64,000 bases of DNA from Callipepla californica brunnescens. Lineage: Eukaryota > Chordata > Aves > Galliformes > Odontophoridae. The notes beneath the pieces were generated by a model. That model ran no database searches. It had not been told where the DNA came from and worked only from the letters and a program-made list of their open reading frames with translations. Location: positions 55,052,733 through 55,116,732 of the forward strand of contig JALIRH010000002.1 in NCBI GenBank assembly GCA_023055505.1, in the 5' to 3' direction. The translations under genes and the position numbers were made by a program. Shown piece by piece: positions 12,801 to 25,341 of this stretch; within the stretch, counting starts at the first letter, position 1; each line of letters starts with the position of its first letter.

Positions 12801-15800
12801 GTGGCAAAACCAGGTAGCTATTTTAAAACTATCAGCTAAAATCAAGATAAGTGATATTTATAAAGGGACATTTATAGAGTGACCATGGGAATGGCTCTGG
12901 GGCCTTGGAGGAATAGAGAGCCACAGCCACTCAGGCCTACCCAATCACTGGGCATGTATTCAAGAGTAAGTGCAACCCTGGCAGCGTCTAACGAGGGTTT
13001 GTGCCCCTCACAGCATTGCTGCAGAGCCATAACAGTCTGGGCCTGATGTACCAGCAGTGCCCAGCCCAGTGTGCTGCTCTGGTGAGGCACATGCTGGTGA
13101 AGAACCTCATGCTGCAGCCATGATGAAATCAGGCCTGGCTCCTCCTGTAGTCAGACGAATCCCTCGCCTGCAGGGTCCAGTGAAGGTGCTGGTCATTGCA
13201 GCCCTGAGGCACAACAGTTTTTAAGCATTTCTGCTTTTTAGTTCTGGCTTCAGTGTTCACCGCTGACTAACACAGTGTTGCTCTGCTTTCTCCACTGCAG
13301 CTTCTTAAATCTTGGTAGGAGGTGACTGCGAATAGATGGGGTTTGGGTTCCTGCAGCCATTGCTACTGGTACACGCTGCTTCATTTTCAGCAAGGATTCT
13401 TTCAACTCAATTTTCTTAACGTATCTCTGAGTACACTGTCAGAGTATTGTGGCTCATGAACAGTTCACATTTACCACAAACACCTCCATGCTGGTGTTCC
13501 AGTAACACAACCTACACCAGATGGCTCGCCATGGCCTCAGATCACACTTCCAAGCTTTGAGGTCACCAAAAGAAATTGGTGGCAACTCTCTCCCATTAGC
13601 AGTAGCTGCAAGACCATTGAAAACCTTAGCAAAGTCCCTCAGGGTGTATTTATAGGAGTTTCAGTATAGTTCCCCATTGCCCCAAGTAACCAGGAATTAA
13701 TACGCGCTCCCTTGATAACTCTGGCTCTGGTGTTTGTGCCAAGTGCTTCAATGGGTGGCAAGGCTGGGGAAGGGAGGGGCTTTCCACACTGGTAGGCCCA
13801 TCGGAGAACTTTTTAATCCTTATTACTGTTACACTGCCAGCCCACAAGAAGGTTTGAAAGTCAGCCTGACCTCCGGTGTGTCTGATCTAGGTCCAACAGG
13901 GAATGAGATCAGGGAGCTGTGAGAAGCAAGCTTAATGGGGAGACTGCTGAAAATGTAGCAAAACAAATAATAGAGTCTTGCGTTTTTTGTTGGAGAAAAT
14001 ACAGTGCTATGGCTTTTGGGTGCCAAGAGGCAGTTCTTTTAATAGCTACATTCTTTGTAATGCTGATGAGAGGCAATATAGAAAGATGAAAGTAGGAGGG
14101 CATTGTATTATAGCCCTACATATATTATGCCACAAAGAAACTGCAGTTGCTGGGTGGGGATTCTTCACCCTCCTCCTGGTGAGCTATTCATACAAACTCT
14201 CTTCTGCAGATGGCAATCCCCACTCCATCTCTCCTAAATCCCAACTGCCAACTGACTTCCAATTTTCAAGTGGAAATCGTAGGACTGAATGGTGCATTGA
14301 AGTCCTCTGACGCCTCGCTGCTCTTTTAGGAAGCGAGCAGACATTTTTTCCAAAAGATGTGTGCCATCTCCTGGGAACTGTAGAAACTGCAGGCCCCCTT
14401 TATGGGAAGCCCCTGGAAGTTATATTTTCTTCTTCTCACAGCGTACTTATATAACTACCAGCATAAGGTCGGCATAGCTAGGTTTAGCCTCCATTTCTGA
14501 ATTTCTTCAAGCGTTCACACCAGAAAAACCCAAATCACATTGAAAATGCCATCATTTTGCATGCTGTCAAATTTGGATGTACGACAAATAACTTGACAAG
14601 GTTTGTCAATACCTGATGGCAATCGATTATAAAATAGTGTCAGAACTTGGCACACGCTGCCACTATCTTTTAAAACAAAGGTAGCCCACTTCATTGCTGT
14701 GATACACATATTTTGTCCTCCCAGGACAAGTGCAAATCAGAAGAAAAACATCGCATTTTCTTCATAAAACATCATATGATTATTTAGCATAAAATTTACT
14801 TTTCTCAGCTCATAAGCTGCAAATTGCACATGTCAAACCTCAGACTCTTCTCCTCATCAAACCTGGGCTTTTCATTTGCTGCAATTATGTCATGAAGCTC
14901 TCCTTTGTTAGTAAGACACAACAGGGAATAAAATACATTGATACAGGTAAACATGCTTTTGTGTTTTGAATTAATAGATGTATAGGTGGATGAATCCTTT
15001 GTCTATGAACTGTCCCTTAAAAGAAGGTAGTTATCCTGCCTGGATAGGTCCCTGAAATAATGTCTGAAACTGTGGATTTGTGGACAAAGTGTTTTTTTGA
15101 GTTATGTCTTTTAAATAAACCTGCTCAAATTCTAAAAAATATTTTGGTTTTGTAAAGGTAGAACAATATCTGCTTTCAAACAATTAGTGATGACACATTC
15201 TGTGCACATTCAGTTTACCTTAATCTGGTATACATTAGGTTTGATCATTTTAATTCCTTTTTTATCACCTTCCATTTCTTCCGCAGACCTGAGGAATTCT
15301 TTAAACAAGAAGTTCTTTAAATAAGAACTGAAACCAGAACTTGTTCACCCAAATGTGTACTGATATTGCCATCTGCTAACTGATTTTATACGATGGCATT
15401 GGAAAGTAAGTAAACAGTCTTTCAATCAAATTTAATGGGGTGTGACTTATAAACAGATGTAATCAGTCATCCTAGCAGCTTCTTGAGACACCAAGTTTCA
15501 GTGGTGGATTGTGTTTGATAAAACATATGTCCACAGTTCTGAGAGGCCACTTTCGTTTGGTAACCTACTGTCATGTAATGTCTTCTGGTTGATTTAGGAT
15601 TGCACACGCATCCTTGTGTACATATTCTCTGCTAATGGAAGCAAATGGTCAGGAAACTTTCTTTACAGATTGAACCTACAGATGAGAAGAGAGAAATCAC
15701 CAGTAATACAGGAGCAGAGCTGTGCCAGGCACCCAGGACGACAGGGGCACCTGTGAGAGCTTCAGCAGAGATCACATCTTAATTCCCTGAAGCCAGTCCT

Positions 15801-16220
15801 CACTGCCAAATTCCCGGCCTTGTAGGAATTTCCCTTTGCGGTTTGTCTCCATCTTCCATTTCCTCAAATCTGCAAATATTTCTGGCTGCCATTTTGCTGC
15901 CCTCAGAGGCACGGGGAGGCAGAGATAAAGGCTGGGGAAAAGCAAGAGAAAGCCAGTTGGAGACAGTGTGCCAGGAGCAGTCCTTTCCTCAGGAGTATCA
16001 ACCGTGCAGGCGGTGGTCTTCAGTTCATGTCTAGCTGATTGAGGGCTAACATTTTCCACACTGGAAATAACAGCCCCCCACCAAAGTGGTGAGGCAGGGA
16101 AGAACCTCATCCACTAATGGCAACCACACAACTCCCCATGTTTTTTGCACTAAGCACTGCAAAAACATCAGCCTTTTAACTCCCAGAACACTCACATATC
16201 TTTGGCACACCTGCAGTCAA
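9869..16220. other. No gene or clear repeat recognised
   Basis: About 6.3 kb without a recognisable transposon. A 135-codon open frame lies on the minus strand at 11708-12115, discussed under findings. A run of nine G lies at 11389-11397. The stretch at 12.3-14.3 kb is moderately G+C-richer, with several overlapping short open frames on both strands, none recognisable. Confidence 0.45.
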
Positions 16221-16370
16221 GGAGGTATCTGAGACACTCAAGGTCAGGCTGGATGGGGCTGTGAGCAACCTGATGTAACTGTAGGCGTCCCTGCTCATTG
16301 TGGGGGAGTTGTTGGACTATGTGACACAAAAAGGTCCCTTCCAACTCAGTTGATTCTATGATTCTATGAT
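16221..16370 (+). mobile_element. CR1 fragment, 3' end with ATTCTATG tail
   Basis: Contains CTCAAGGTCAGGCTGGATGG, the 'AGCAACCTGATGTAA' block and AAGGTCCCTTCCAACTC, and ends in GATTCTATGATTCTATGAT, the CR1 3' repeat. It is 5'-truncated to about 150 bases. The tail is well preserved, so the 3' end is intact. Confidence 0.93.
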
Positions 16371-17928
16371 ATGGCACTCACATCAGCACCTCTTAGATTT
16401 TCAGGGAGCAAGAGAGTAAGAAGTATGAATCGAAAACTAAAAGTTCAGAAATACATCACCTCCATCAATCCAATGGAAAAATCATTAATCAAGTCAAAAT
16501 ACTTGAATCAGTCCAAACTCATGTGCATCCATTCCTACAGCAAGATGTCTGAGTAACTAGGCCTACAGCCGGCAGACTACAGTTAGGTTCTTAACTTGCC
16601 ATGAGTTTGCCAATCTATATTCCTGATAGAAGCAGTAACTGTGTGTTCCTCCTAGTTTTGAAAATCTGATCATTATCATGTGAGCCCTTTAAATACAGTG
16701 TGAGGCATCTGTCTGCAGGAATCACCACTTTCAAAATCTGGGCATACCCAGGAGTACCCTGCTGGCTGCCTGCTTATTCTGGCAAGGTGCAGAGAAAATT
16801 AATGGAAAGTTAGTACCATCTAAGTGGATTTCTGCAACACCCTGTGCAGTAAGCATTTACTTGCCTTTTGAGACCATTAATTTTATATACGTGGAATAGC
16901 TAGCTGAGACAAACCACTCTTTTATAAACCATCGGCGCAACGCAGGACACTGCTCCGTGGGTTCTTGTTATAATGTCTCCATTGTTTGGGGATTTCTCAG
17001 AAGTGGAACTTTGGAGGATGGCCAAAACCAGAGGGAGAGTATATTTCTAAAGATAAGTTATTGCTGAGTACATTCAGTCTCTGACCTGGACGTTTCTTTC
17101 ACTCTCTGAAATTACATCTCTTAACAATGTCTATATTCAGAATCCTAAGGCTTTAAAATTTAGATTCTGTGTTCATACGGGTGGTTGATATATCAAATGT
17201 AACACGGTGATTAGAGAAAGGCTATTTTATGTCATCCTGTCTTAATCTAGTGCACTTTAACTTCCCATTTCCAATTGCCACTTGGGCAAAGAAAACAACA
17301 CCCTTTCTGAAAGCAAGCTCTGTTAAAATTCGGCTAATCTCTTTTCTCCTGTGGCAGGATACAGATGACTTCAGGTTCTTCAGCAGCCACTTGGGATACA
17401 AAGCACTTTTGGGTGCAGTTATATTTTAGTAAGTTTTTTTTTAATGCAAATATCACCACAGGTCCCATCAATCTGAGACTACTGGTAGACTACGTAATTC
17501 CGAAATAGAATGCATTAATTGATGTTATTGAAATAAACAAAGATAGTCCTAAGTATATTAACAAATGGCATGAAGTAATATAGCACTGTTTTATTGTCTG
17601 TATTGTCGATGGATTTTACTCTAGGCAGGGAGGGTATGCAGCAAGCACGCTGCCTGTGAGCTCTGCTCGACCCTAAGGAGTCACCATTAGTTATGTTACC
17701 ACATAAATTCCCCCACACTGTATCCCCCACCAACTGAAACATACAAATATCACATAACGTTTAAAAATGCTTCAAAGTTAAGAATAAAATCACAATGACA
17801 GCAGCTCTGGATGGAACACTGAAATATTAAAAGGTAGAGAACGAGGAGAAAGCAACCTGACTTGATATCCCAGGGACTCAAGATGGCATAAATCATGAGA
17901 GTTTATTAAGACCAAAACATTTGATGGT

Positions 17929-17941
17929 GGGGGGGGGGGGG
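17929..17941. repeat. G13 homopolymer
   Basis: Thirteen consecutive G residues preceded by GATGGTGG. Runs of this length are prone to replication slippage and sequencing error. Confidence 0.9.
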
Positions 17942-20261
17942 TTAATTTTATTTTATTGTTTTTTCTCTTCCTGTTTAATCCCACAAGCTGTTGACTGCCT
18001 AGTTCAGGCTCCCCATTCTGCTGCTGTAAAACCCAGCAGACGTCATTACAGAGATCTGCCTTTACTGGACAGCAGCAGCGAGACTTGCCAAGTGTTACCC
18101 AATGAGGAAGCTTGCATATCGGTGTCAGTGGGAAACTGAAGCAGACCCAAAGGGAAGGAGGGGGAGGGAAGGAAAGTTTGAAAGATTACAGACCATTGCG
18201 ATAGATACAGAGCGTGGAAACAAAACATGTTTTATTTATTTGTAAGGTCAGTGCCCTCAGCTGGAACAGGGATTTTGGAAGTGTAGTAGAGGAAAAGTTT
18301 AATCTATCACAAGCACGAGCTGGAGCGTGTCTAAATTCTGTTTATGAAGCAGTTTAAGTAAATTTGAGCAAGAGGAGTTGGGAAATTGTAACTACATTTG
18401 CCCAGTAAACTGAGAAATAATAGCAGCCAAGGCTTAGGGAAAATCCTGTCTGAAAAAAAAAGCCATCCAACAAACCAAACACAAGGCCAGAAAGCCTCTG
18501 TATATGATGACCTATGCAACACCGATTCCCCAGTCAGTTGAAATGCATATACTGACTGCTATGAGCTGTGATGTGGACGAGTTACTTGACTCTAATGAAG
18601 TATTTCCATAAGCCACTAGCTTAAACCTAAAATGCCTGTGGAAGATAGAAAAGTCAGATCTGTCACGGAACAAATACAAAAAAGGCACTTTCTCTCTGGC
18701 ATGCCTATGAATTCTTTCTAAACAGCTTGATTCAGTCAGATAATTCTGTTCATAGTTGCAGTTTTTTAGTTTTGGAGTAGTACCACTAAGTTCTGTGGTA
18801 TTGTATGGGTTTACACTGCTTAAAGAGTATAAAATATGTGTATTACTTCATTGGAGTTACTCTAGCAATGCATTTGGTTCAGCATGTGCTGCTGATATGC
18901 TAGGTTGCTTTGCTGTTCCTGAGTGGAGGTGAGCACAGCAAAGTCTCAGAGGTCATAATAGAGAAAATATGACACTCTTCTGCTTTTGAACATTCTCATA
19001 TATGATTTGTTTCTCTTCCCATAGATGTGGGTGGTTTTCCCTAAGGCCAGAGTACATTCCATGCACAACATTAAGAGGGCTGGAGATAGGGTGATACTGT
19101 GTGCTTAATTTTAAAAGTCGAACTCTCTCTCTCCAACCTGGTATTTCTTGCAGCATTCCCTGCAAACTCCATTACATGCTTCTTTGTGCAAGAATGCATG
19201 TGCTGTCCTTATATGTTCACACTCAGTTTGAGTGTCAGCTTGTTATCTGTGGCTTTATGACTCTTATAGCTAAATCTCTTGCTTATGTAAGTACATATTT
19301 TTTTCGTATGATTTTGCTTAGAATCAGTGAATAATGCAAATTCCTGAAGCAAGGAATGTATGACACAAAGCCATGTTGGCGGTAATAAATTGTTTTAAGA
19401 GTGCTATGTTGGGGAGGTATGAGAAAAGGCCTTTGAACATGTCAACTTAATCACAGCTAGCTTGTCATTAGTAAAATGCTCTTCATGCACAGTAGTCCTG
19501 ACCAGTATTCTAAAAAGATGCAGAATGAAGTCATCTGAAATTAATCTGATGAGTCAGAAGCGGCTGTTGAAGCACTTCTAAATGTTCTGCTGTTAGATTG
19601 CTGGTTTACAGTCACCATGCCTATGAGAAAGGGGAGTTACAGTGAAAATCAAAGTAGTCTGGTATCATAATGACAGTACTGAATTTTCATCATCTCCCTG
19701 GTGAAGGAAACTGGCTAAAAACAAATAAAAAGCAGACCTTTAGGGAAAAAAATAAAATAAATGGAGGTTCCAATAAGAGTACATTATAGGCATCCTGTAA
19801 GGTAAATTGTTGGTACCAAAAATGGTTTGTATGAAAATTGGAAACCCCAGTGTTTACTTATATGTATGAAAAGAAACAGGTCAGTGACTTTGTTTCCATG
19901 GTGACCATTATTGAAATAAAACAAACTGACACCAATGCTGATTTATTTTCCTCTTCTGCACCCTTTGTAACAACTGCTTTAGTATGAGGTTGCTACCGAA
20001 TCTAAACATGATGCCAGTGAGAACTTTCAGAACATGATTCCAAGGTTTGTTAATGAAAAATAAAAAAAGACTAAACCAAGGTGATTTCAGAAGAATTTGG
20101 CTTATTGAGCAGGTGCCAATTCCTGCTGTCTGGCAATTACGGAGTTGACATGCTGTGGAGGAGGAGCTCACTGGGAATTGTTAGATTAAAGTTGTTTCAG
20201 CAGTGAAAAAGGAAACCAGATTCATAACATTTCCCAGAAGGATGGGAACATTTTCTCTGGA

Positions 20262-20277
20262 TTTTTTTTTTTTTTTT
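20262..20277. repeat. Poly(T) run of 16
   Basis: Sixteen consecutive T residues with no retroposon body visible next to them. Confidence 0.9.
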
Positions 20278-22568
20278 GCCTAAACAGACTCCTCCAGTCT
20301 GCATTTTCCAGTCATAACCAGACACAGAGGGATGGACTAGAGATTCAACAGTTTGGCTGTTCTGAATCATACCTGGGTTTGCTATTGGGCCAGCCTCTAC
20401 TTTGAATCAGAGCTTTGGACTGAGGAGGAACTTAGGAGTCTAAACCAGTAACATCTTATGTGCCCCTGAGTGCAGAAGCATTGTAATGGCTTTAATAATC
20501 TTGGTCTTATTCTTTGTGATGCTCACTTCACAAATATGCAAAGTGGTAATTACTGCAGCTTCCTATTTCACAGAGGCCATGAGAGGTTAAATAAATTGAA
20601 GACTTTTAGATGATCAGGCAATAGGTTCACATAGACACACTAGAAAGATAAATCTTTCTGCGGGTTTTCATGTTGATCCACCCATCCAAGGGTATCACCC
20701 CTGTTATCTTACCACAGCACACAACAAGTTGTAGAGATACCGTGTATATTTGCTGGACATGAATTGCAACGGATAAGGAAATGGAGGAAAAGAACACGGT
20801 GCAATAATACTTGCGACATCAAGATCAATATTTGGCCAGAGTTTGAGTGCACAATGTTTTAATCTGTTATAATCATGGGCAACGTAATCATTTAGGCAAG
20901 GTAACTAGTGAAGAACATCTCAAGTCAGAGTTTTTATTTTTATCCTACATATGATATCCCAGCAACCCTATTGTTCCTATTAGCATTTATGAGGGGGAAA
21001 AATAGATGAAAGAAAACATGCATTTTTAAAACCTCAACTTGTAAAAGTAAAGAAAGTTCAATGAGGTGTGTCTGTAAGAAAACAGAAACATGAGGAACTG
21101 AACAAATGTTACAGTGCAGATCTCTCTCCTCTCCATTTTCTACGATGAATCCTGTGACTTCAGTGGAAGCAAGATAGCTGTTTTCATTTGCAGCAAAGGA
21201 CATGGTTTCCCTCTCATCTTGAGCTCTGTGCCCAAAACAGCATTTAGTTACATATTTGGTCAGGATGAGATTGTTTTTTTATATATTTCCTTTCTCAAAA
21301 TCCTTTCAGTGAGCATCAGGTGGAGATCTGGATGCCACAACAGTAAAAATCTGTGACAGATATTGCTACTGCTCAGAATCGTACTGATGGTAGCCCACTG
21401 CAACCTGGTTCTTAGTGTAGGTAGTGCTTTCCTTAAAATATTTTTAGCATCGTAGAAAGAGTAATAGGATGTCACTGCCACTGATTCTCAGGAACAGCAC
21501 AGCATAGGGTGGAGGACTACCAGTTTATCACATATTCATTTCTGAATGGAGGAAAAGTTGTCTTTTCACGTTCACTATATAGCAAGCTGTGTGACTCAAG
21601 GCCAGGCCATTCAACCAAACATAAGTACTTCCAGGCATTATTTGAGCAAAATGATAATAAAATCATGGTAATGGAAAGAATCTTTTTCTATTTCAGTTCA
21701 GAAGAAAGGCTTGTGGCTGAGTGTTCTAAAAGCTTATATGTTTTTCCTACAAGGCCTCTTCTCCCAGTCTATGCATTTTTTTTTTTTTAATTTATCTCAT
21801 CCATTTCAATTATTTGGAGTAAATGCAGATTCTTGTCTTTTTCCACTCCAGTATATACTGTGACAAATTATTTTGCTGTTCATTCTTGGCTAGTTGTTAA
21901 TCTCTTCCTTAAGGCTCTTTATCTCCTAGACATGTGTTTTCTCAGGAGATGTCACCCCCGCGATGAGAGAGGAGATATTCTCCCTGATGTATTCCTTTCT
22001 GAGGGTTGTTGCTCTTTCACCACATTTAGGCTTACTTTTCCCATTACATCCTCATCTCTCTGTTTGAAGTTTTTACAGTCCTCTGCTTTTGTTTCAAAAT
22101 GGTTCAAAAATATGTGTTTTTTTATGTATCCATAAATAGAAAGGAGTAAGGAAAATCCCATTTGTATACTCTTTGCATCAGATTTAGTCCACAGAAGTCA
22201 AAGAGCTAAAATGAGCAGTTAATTACGATCCATCTTGTAGGTCTTTACTAAATCCTGCCTTTTGGGCAAGCAAGGACATTTGTTTGAATTCTCAGTAACT
22301 ATTACAGTGATGTGATACTGTAAATGTCTGCCATGAATGGATGTATTCAAGACAAAATGTCAGAGTGGCGAGGAGAAGCAGATGTCTTCTTATCAGAGAG
22401 AGCTTCAAAAAGATGGAATCAAATTTGCTGCAATATCAACACATGGATGACTCATCAGTGGTCATTTGCAACTCTAAATATGCAATAAAAGTATCAAATT
22501 ATGTTGTGAACATCCTTATGTTCCCACAGTTCTTTATTATTTAATTGGCTCTTTCAGACTAAGAAAGG

Positions 22569-22582
22569 AAAAAAAAAAAAAA
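22569..22582. repeat. Poly(A) run of 14
   Basis: Fourteen consecutive A residues. Confidence 0.9.
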
Positions 22583-25107
22583 CATCCTCAGAAGATTATC
22601 TTCTTTCTTCATTAAGAAATTCATTTCTCAAGGGGGAAAAAGTCTTGTTAGCGGAGAAATGTTTCATTTGAGTTGAAAAGGGATCATTAATATTGTTCAG
22701 AGGAGTGCAGCAAAGAACATATTGAGGAGAAACACTTATAAGCAACCCAACCAAAATCTATGAAATTGCAGTGGTACAACTAATAGCAAAATGTGGCCAT
22801 TGGGTTTCTGATATGTATATCTTACACTTACAGAGTAATTGTCAGCGGTTAAAAATAGGGCCAGGGATATCTCTGCCTTATTGTCCAAACTCTGCAGCTA
22901 TTGTACAGTATGGCTTATTAGCTCTCTAATTATACTGCACTTATCACCCTCTAAGCACAGACCCAACTTCTGTAAATAGTTAGGTATGTTCTTCCTATTG
23001 TCAGATTTATCTATAAGGCAAGTTAGCTTTAAGAATTCCACATAACTCACCTAGAGATCTAAAGAACTTCTATTTTATAAGGCATTTTTCCTTTGAAAAC
23101 TATGAGTTACACAATGTATAGGAAAAATGTATGATAGCCAAACTATTGAATTTGCCTGCAGTACAGGGTGCTTTGTGTTCTAGACAAAATTAGGCTCTGG
23201 GTAGCTGAAAGAAGATGCTTTATCTCTGGTAATTTTAGACTATTACAGCACTCCTCCTTACCCAGAGGAAAAGGAGGCCTGCTTTCCTAAATGTTGCCCT
23301 TAAATAAGCCTTGGGTTGTACGCTGCTACCACAACTACAAAACATTTCTCCTCCTGCAAATCAAATTGTCTGATTTCTATTTATACATAAACAGAGCAGT
23401 TATAGAGCAGGTGAGATGTGGAAGTCTCACCCCATACGGCAGTCACACTTAAACATGCCCCACATCCTTCTGTCTTGGGTTTTCCTGCAAATCTTATGTG
23501 TCTGAGCCAGGGGCAGCCTCAGATGTTTGATGAGCAGCATTTACAGGGACCTTCTGGGCAGCACATCCCCGTTACTGCAGCTAAGGGCAGCCCTGCACAA
23601 CCCAGCTCTTTCTGCTTTGCCTCAGGTTTGCACAGAAAAAAACAGCATTCACTTCTTCATACTTTTCTAGCAAAAACGATTAAGAAGGCTGCAAGATGAA
23701 TTACATGTAGTTTAGCAGCTCCTATGCTATAAAGGAATTTCTGATTGAAGGTAGTTTCTAATTTAGGGAAAAAAAAAGAAAAGCCCACATAAACAACAAA
23801 CCCAAAATAAAAAAAGCCCCAAGTAAATAAGAGGCATGAGCTCCAGTGCCTATAAACAGACATTAAACAAATGCTTAGGAGAAATGCAGCACAAATTATG
23901 GCTGCTGAGGTTAATTAATTGCTAAGCATCACTTGAGTAAGGAGGGTTAAAGTCATAACTAGGTCTTTCTGGAAAACCAATGCTAACTCAAGCAGATATT
24001 AGGTGCTTTGGAGATAAATTATTAGCCTCTGTTATACAGAAAATGTTACCACAACTTACTAATTTCTGATCAGCCATGAGAAAGAAGAACTTCCCACTCT
24101 GCAGTAGAACAACACTGTACATTACAGGTACACGGATGTTTTTGAATACTGAATAATGTAAATAGTGATATCTATCATTTTCGACAGTATATAAATATGT
24201 AGGAGACATTCAGTAGCATCAACTGGCTCAAATTATTTGTGAATACATTAAGGTTGCTCATACTGCAACTTTATACTCTGCTAATCCTATGGTGGCAAAT
24301 GAGAATCAGCTAGATGCATTTTAAGTCTGTGATAACGTAAATTAAACTAACCTGACTGGAAAGAACATAGCATGGTTTTCAGCTCTGCCTATTTATTTGC
24401 CCATTTGTTTACTAGGTGTGTGAAACCACAGCATAATGAAGAGTCAAGATGACTAGTTAAGAATATAGGGCAGAATTAACATGCATATAAAGCATACAGG
24501 ATGAGCTTTGGCAACACTAGTAATCACTGGCTAGGTGAAAAGAGAGCTTGAGCCGACAGCTATCAGACCCAGAGATGATCCCAACCATGGATACAAAAGC
24601 TGGGCCAGATCACTTTGGGAATTTGTCACCATTCATACTGTAGTTCAGATATGAAGTCAGTAACCACAATAAAGCTTTCCTGAATATATTGTTATGCATT
24701 CCTAACAATAAATAGAGCAATGTACATGAACAAAAGAAGTTTGTGGTGATTTTTTTCTACTTTGAAATAATAGTTTTGAGTATATTTGCTTCTTAGAGCC
24801 AAAAATGGGAGTACAAAAAATCACTAGTATTTTAGCCAGATGTGACACTTCTGCTCATGTTGGTAGGTAGTTACTCACCTGAGTAATTCTAGAGAGACTT
24901 TACCTTTTCTCTTTTGTGAATGCATCCAGAGCATCCATTCACAGAAACATAATATTGCTATGTGATTTCAGGTGCTCCCTTCTTGTATGGTGACTTCTTT
25001 GCATGCAGCTTACTTTCTTCTGTATGCTGAGTGCGATTGTTCATTTGGCTCTCAGGGCAGTGAGCTGAATGCAAGTGATAATTCACATGGAGCACCAACA
25101 AAATTTG

Positions 25108-25341
25108 TGGAATCACAGAACTGCAGAATATCCCAAGTTGGAAGGGATCCATAAGGATCACTGAGTTCAACTCCTGGCTCCACTCAGGACCACACAAAAA
25201 TCAATCCCTATGTCCGAGAGCCGTGGCCAGACATTCCTCAAACTCTGGGGCCATGTCCACTGCCTTGGGGAGCCTGTTCTAGGGCCCAACTTCACTCTAA
25301 TGAAGAACCTTTTCCTGATATCCAACCTGAACCTTCCCTGA
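25108..25341 (-). mobile_element. CR1 fragment, 3' UTR
   Basis: The plus strand reads GAATCACAGAACTGCAGAA, CCCAAGTTGGAAGGGATCC, GTTCAACTCCTGGCTCC, AGCCTGTTCTAGGGCCC and CTTTTCCTGATATCC, all in the order expected for an inverted CR1 3' UTR. The 'AACTCCTGGC' variant marks a different subfamily from the copies ending in 'CAACCCCTAC'. It is truncated at the 5' side and non-coding. Confidence 0.92.

Larger units (their letters stand above)
16371..25107. other. Long stretch with no recognised gene or transposon
   Basis: About 8.7 kb with no CR1 or LTR signature that I can see. It contains homopolymer runs (listed separately) and AT-rich blocks with TAATTA-type core motifs around 22.9 and 23.9 kb that resemble conserved noncoding elements. 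I see no convincing exon. Confidence 0.45.

Noticed and set aside
12872..13090. G+C-richer patch with a 72-codon minus-strand frame as an exon
   Set aside because: No plausible splice signals in the right phase and no recognisable product.
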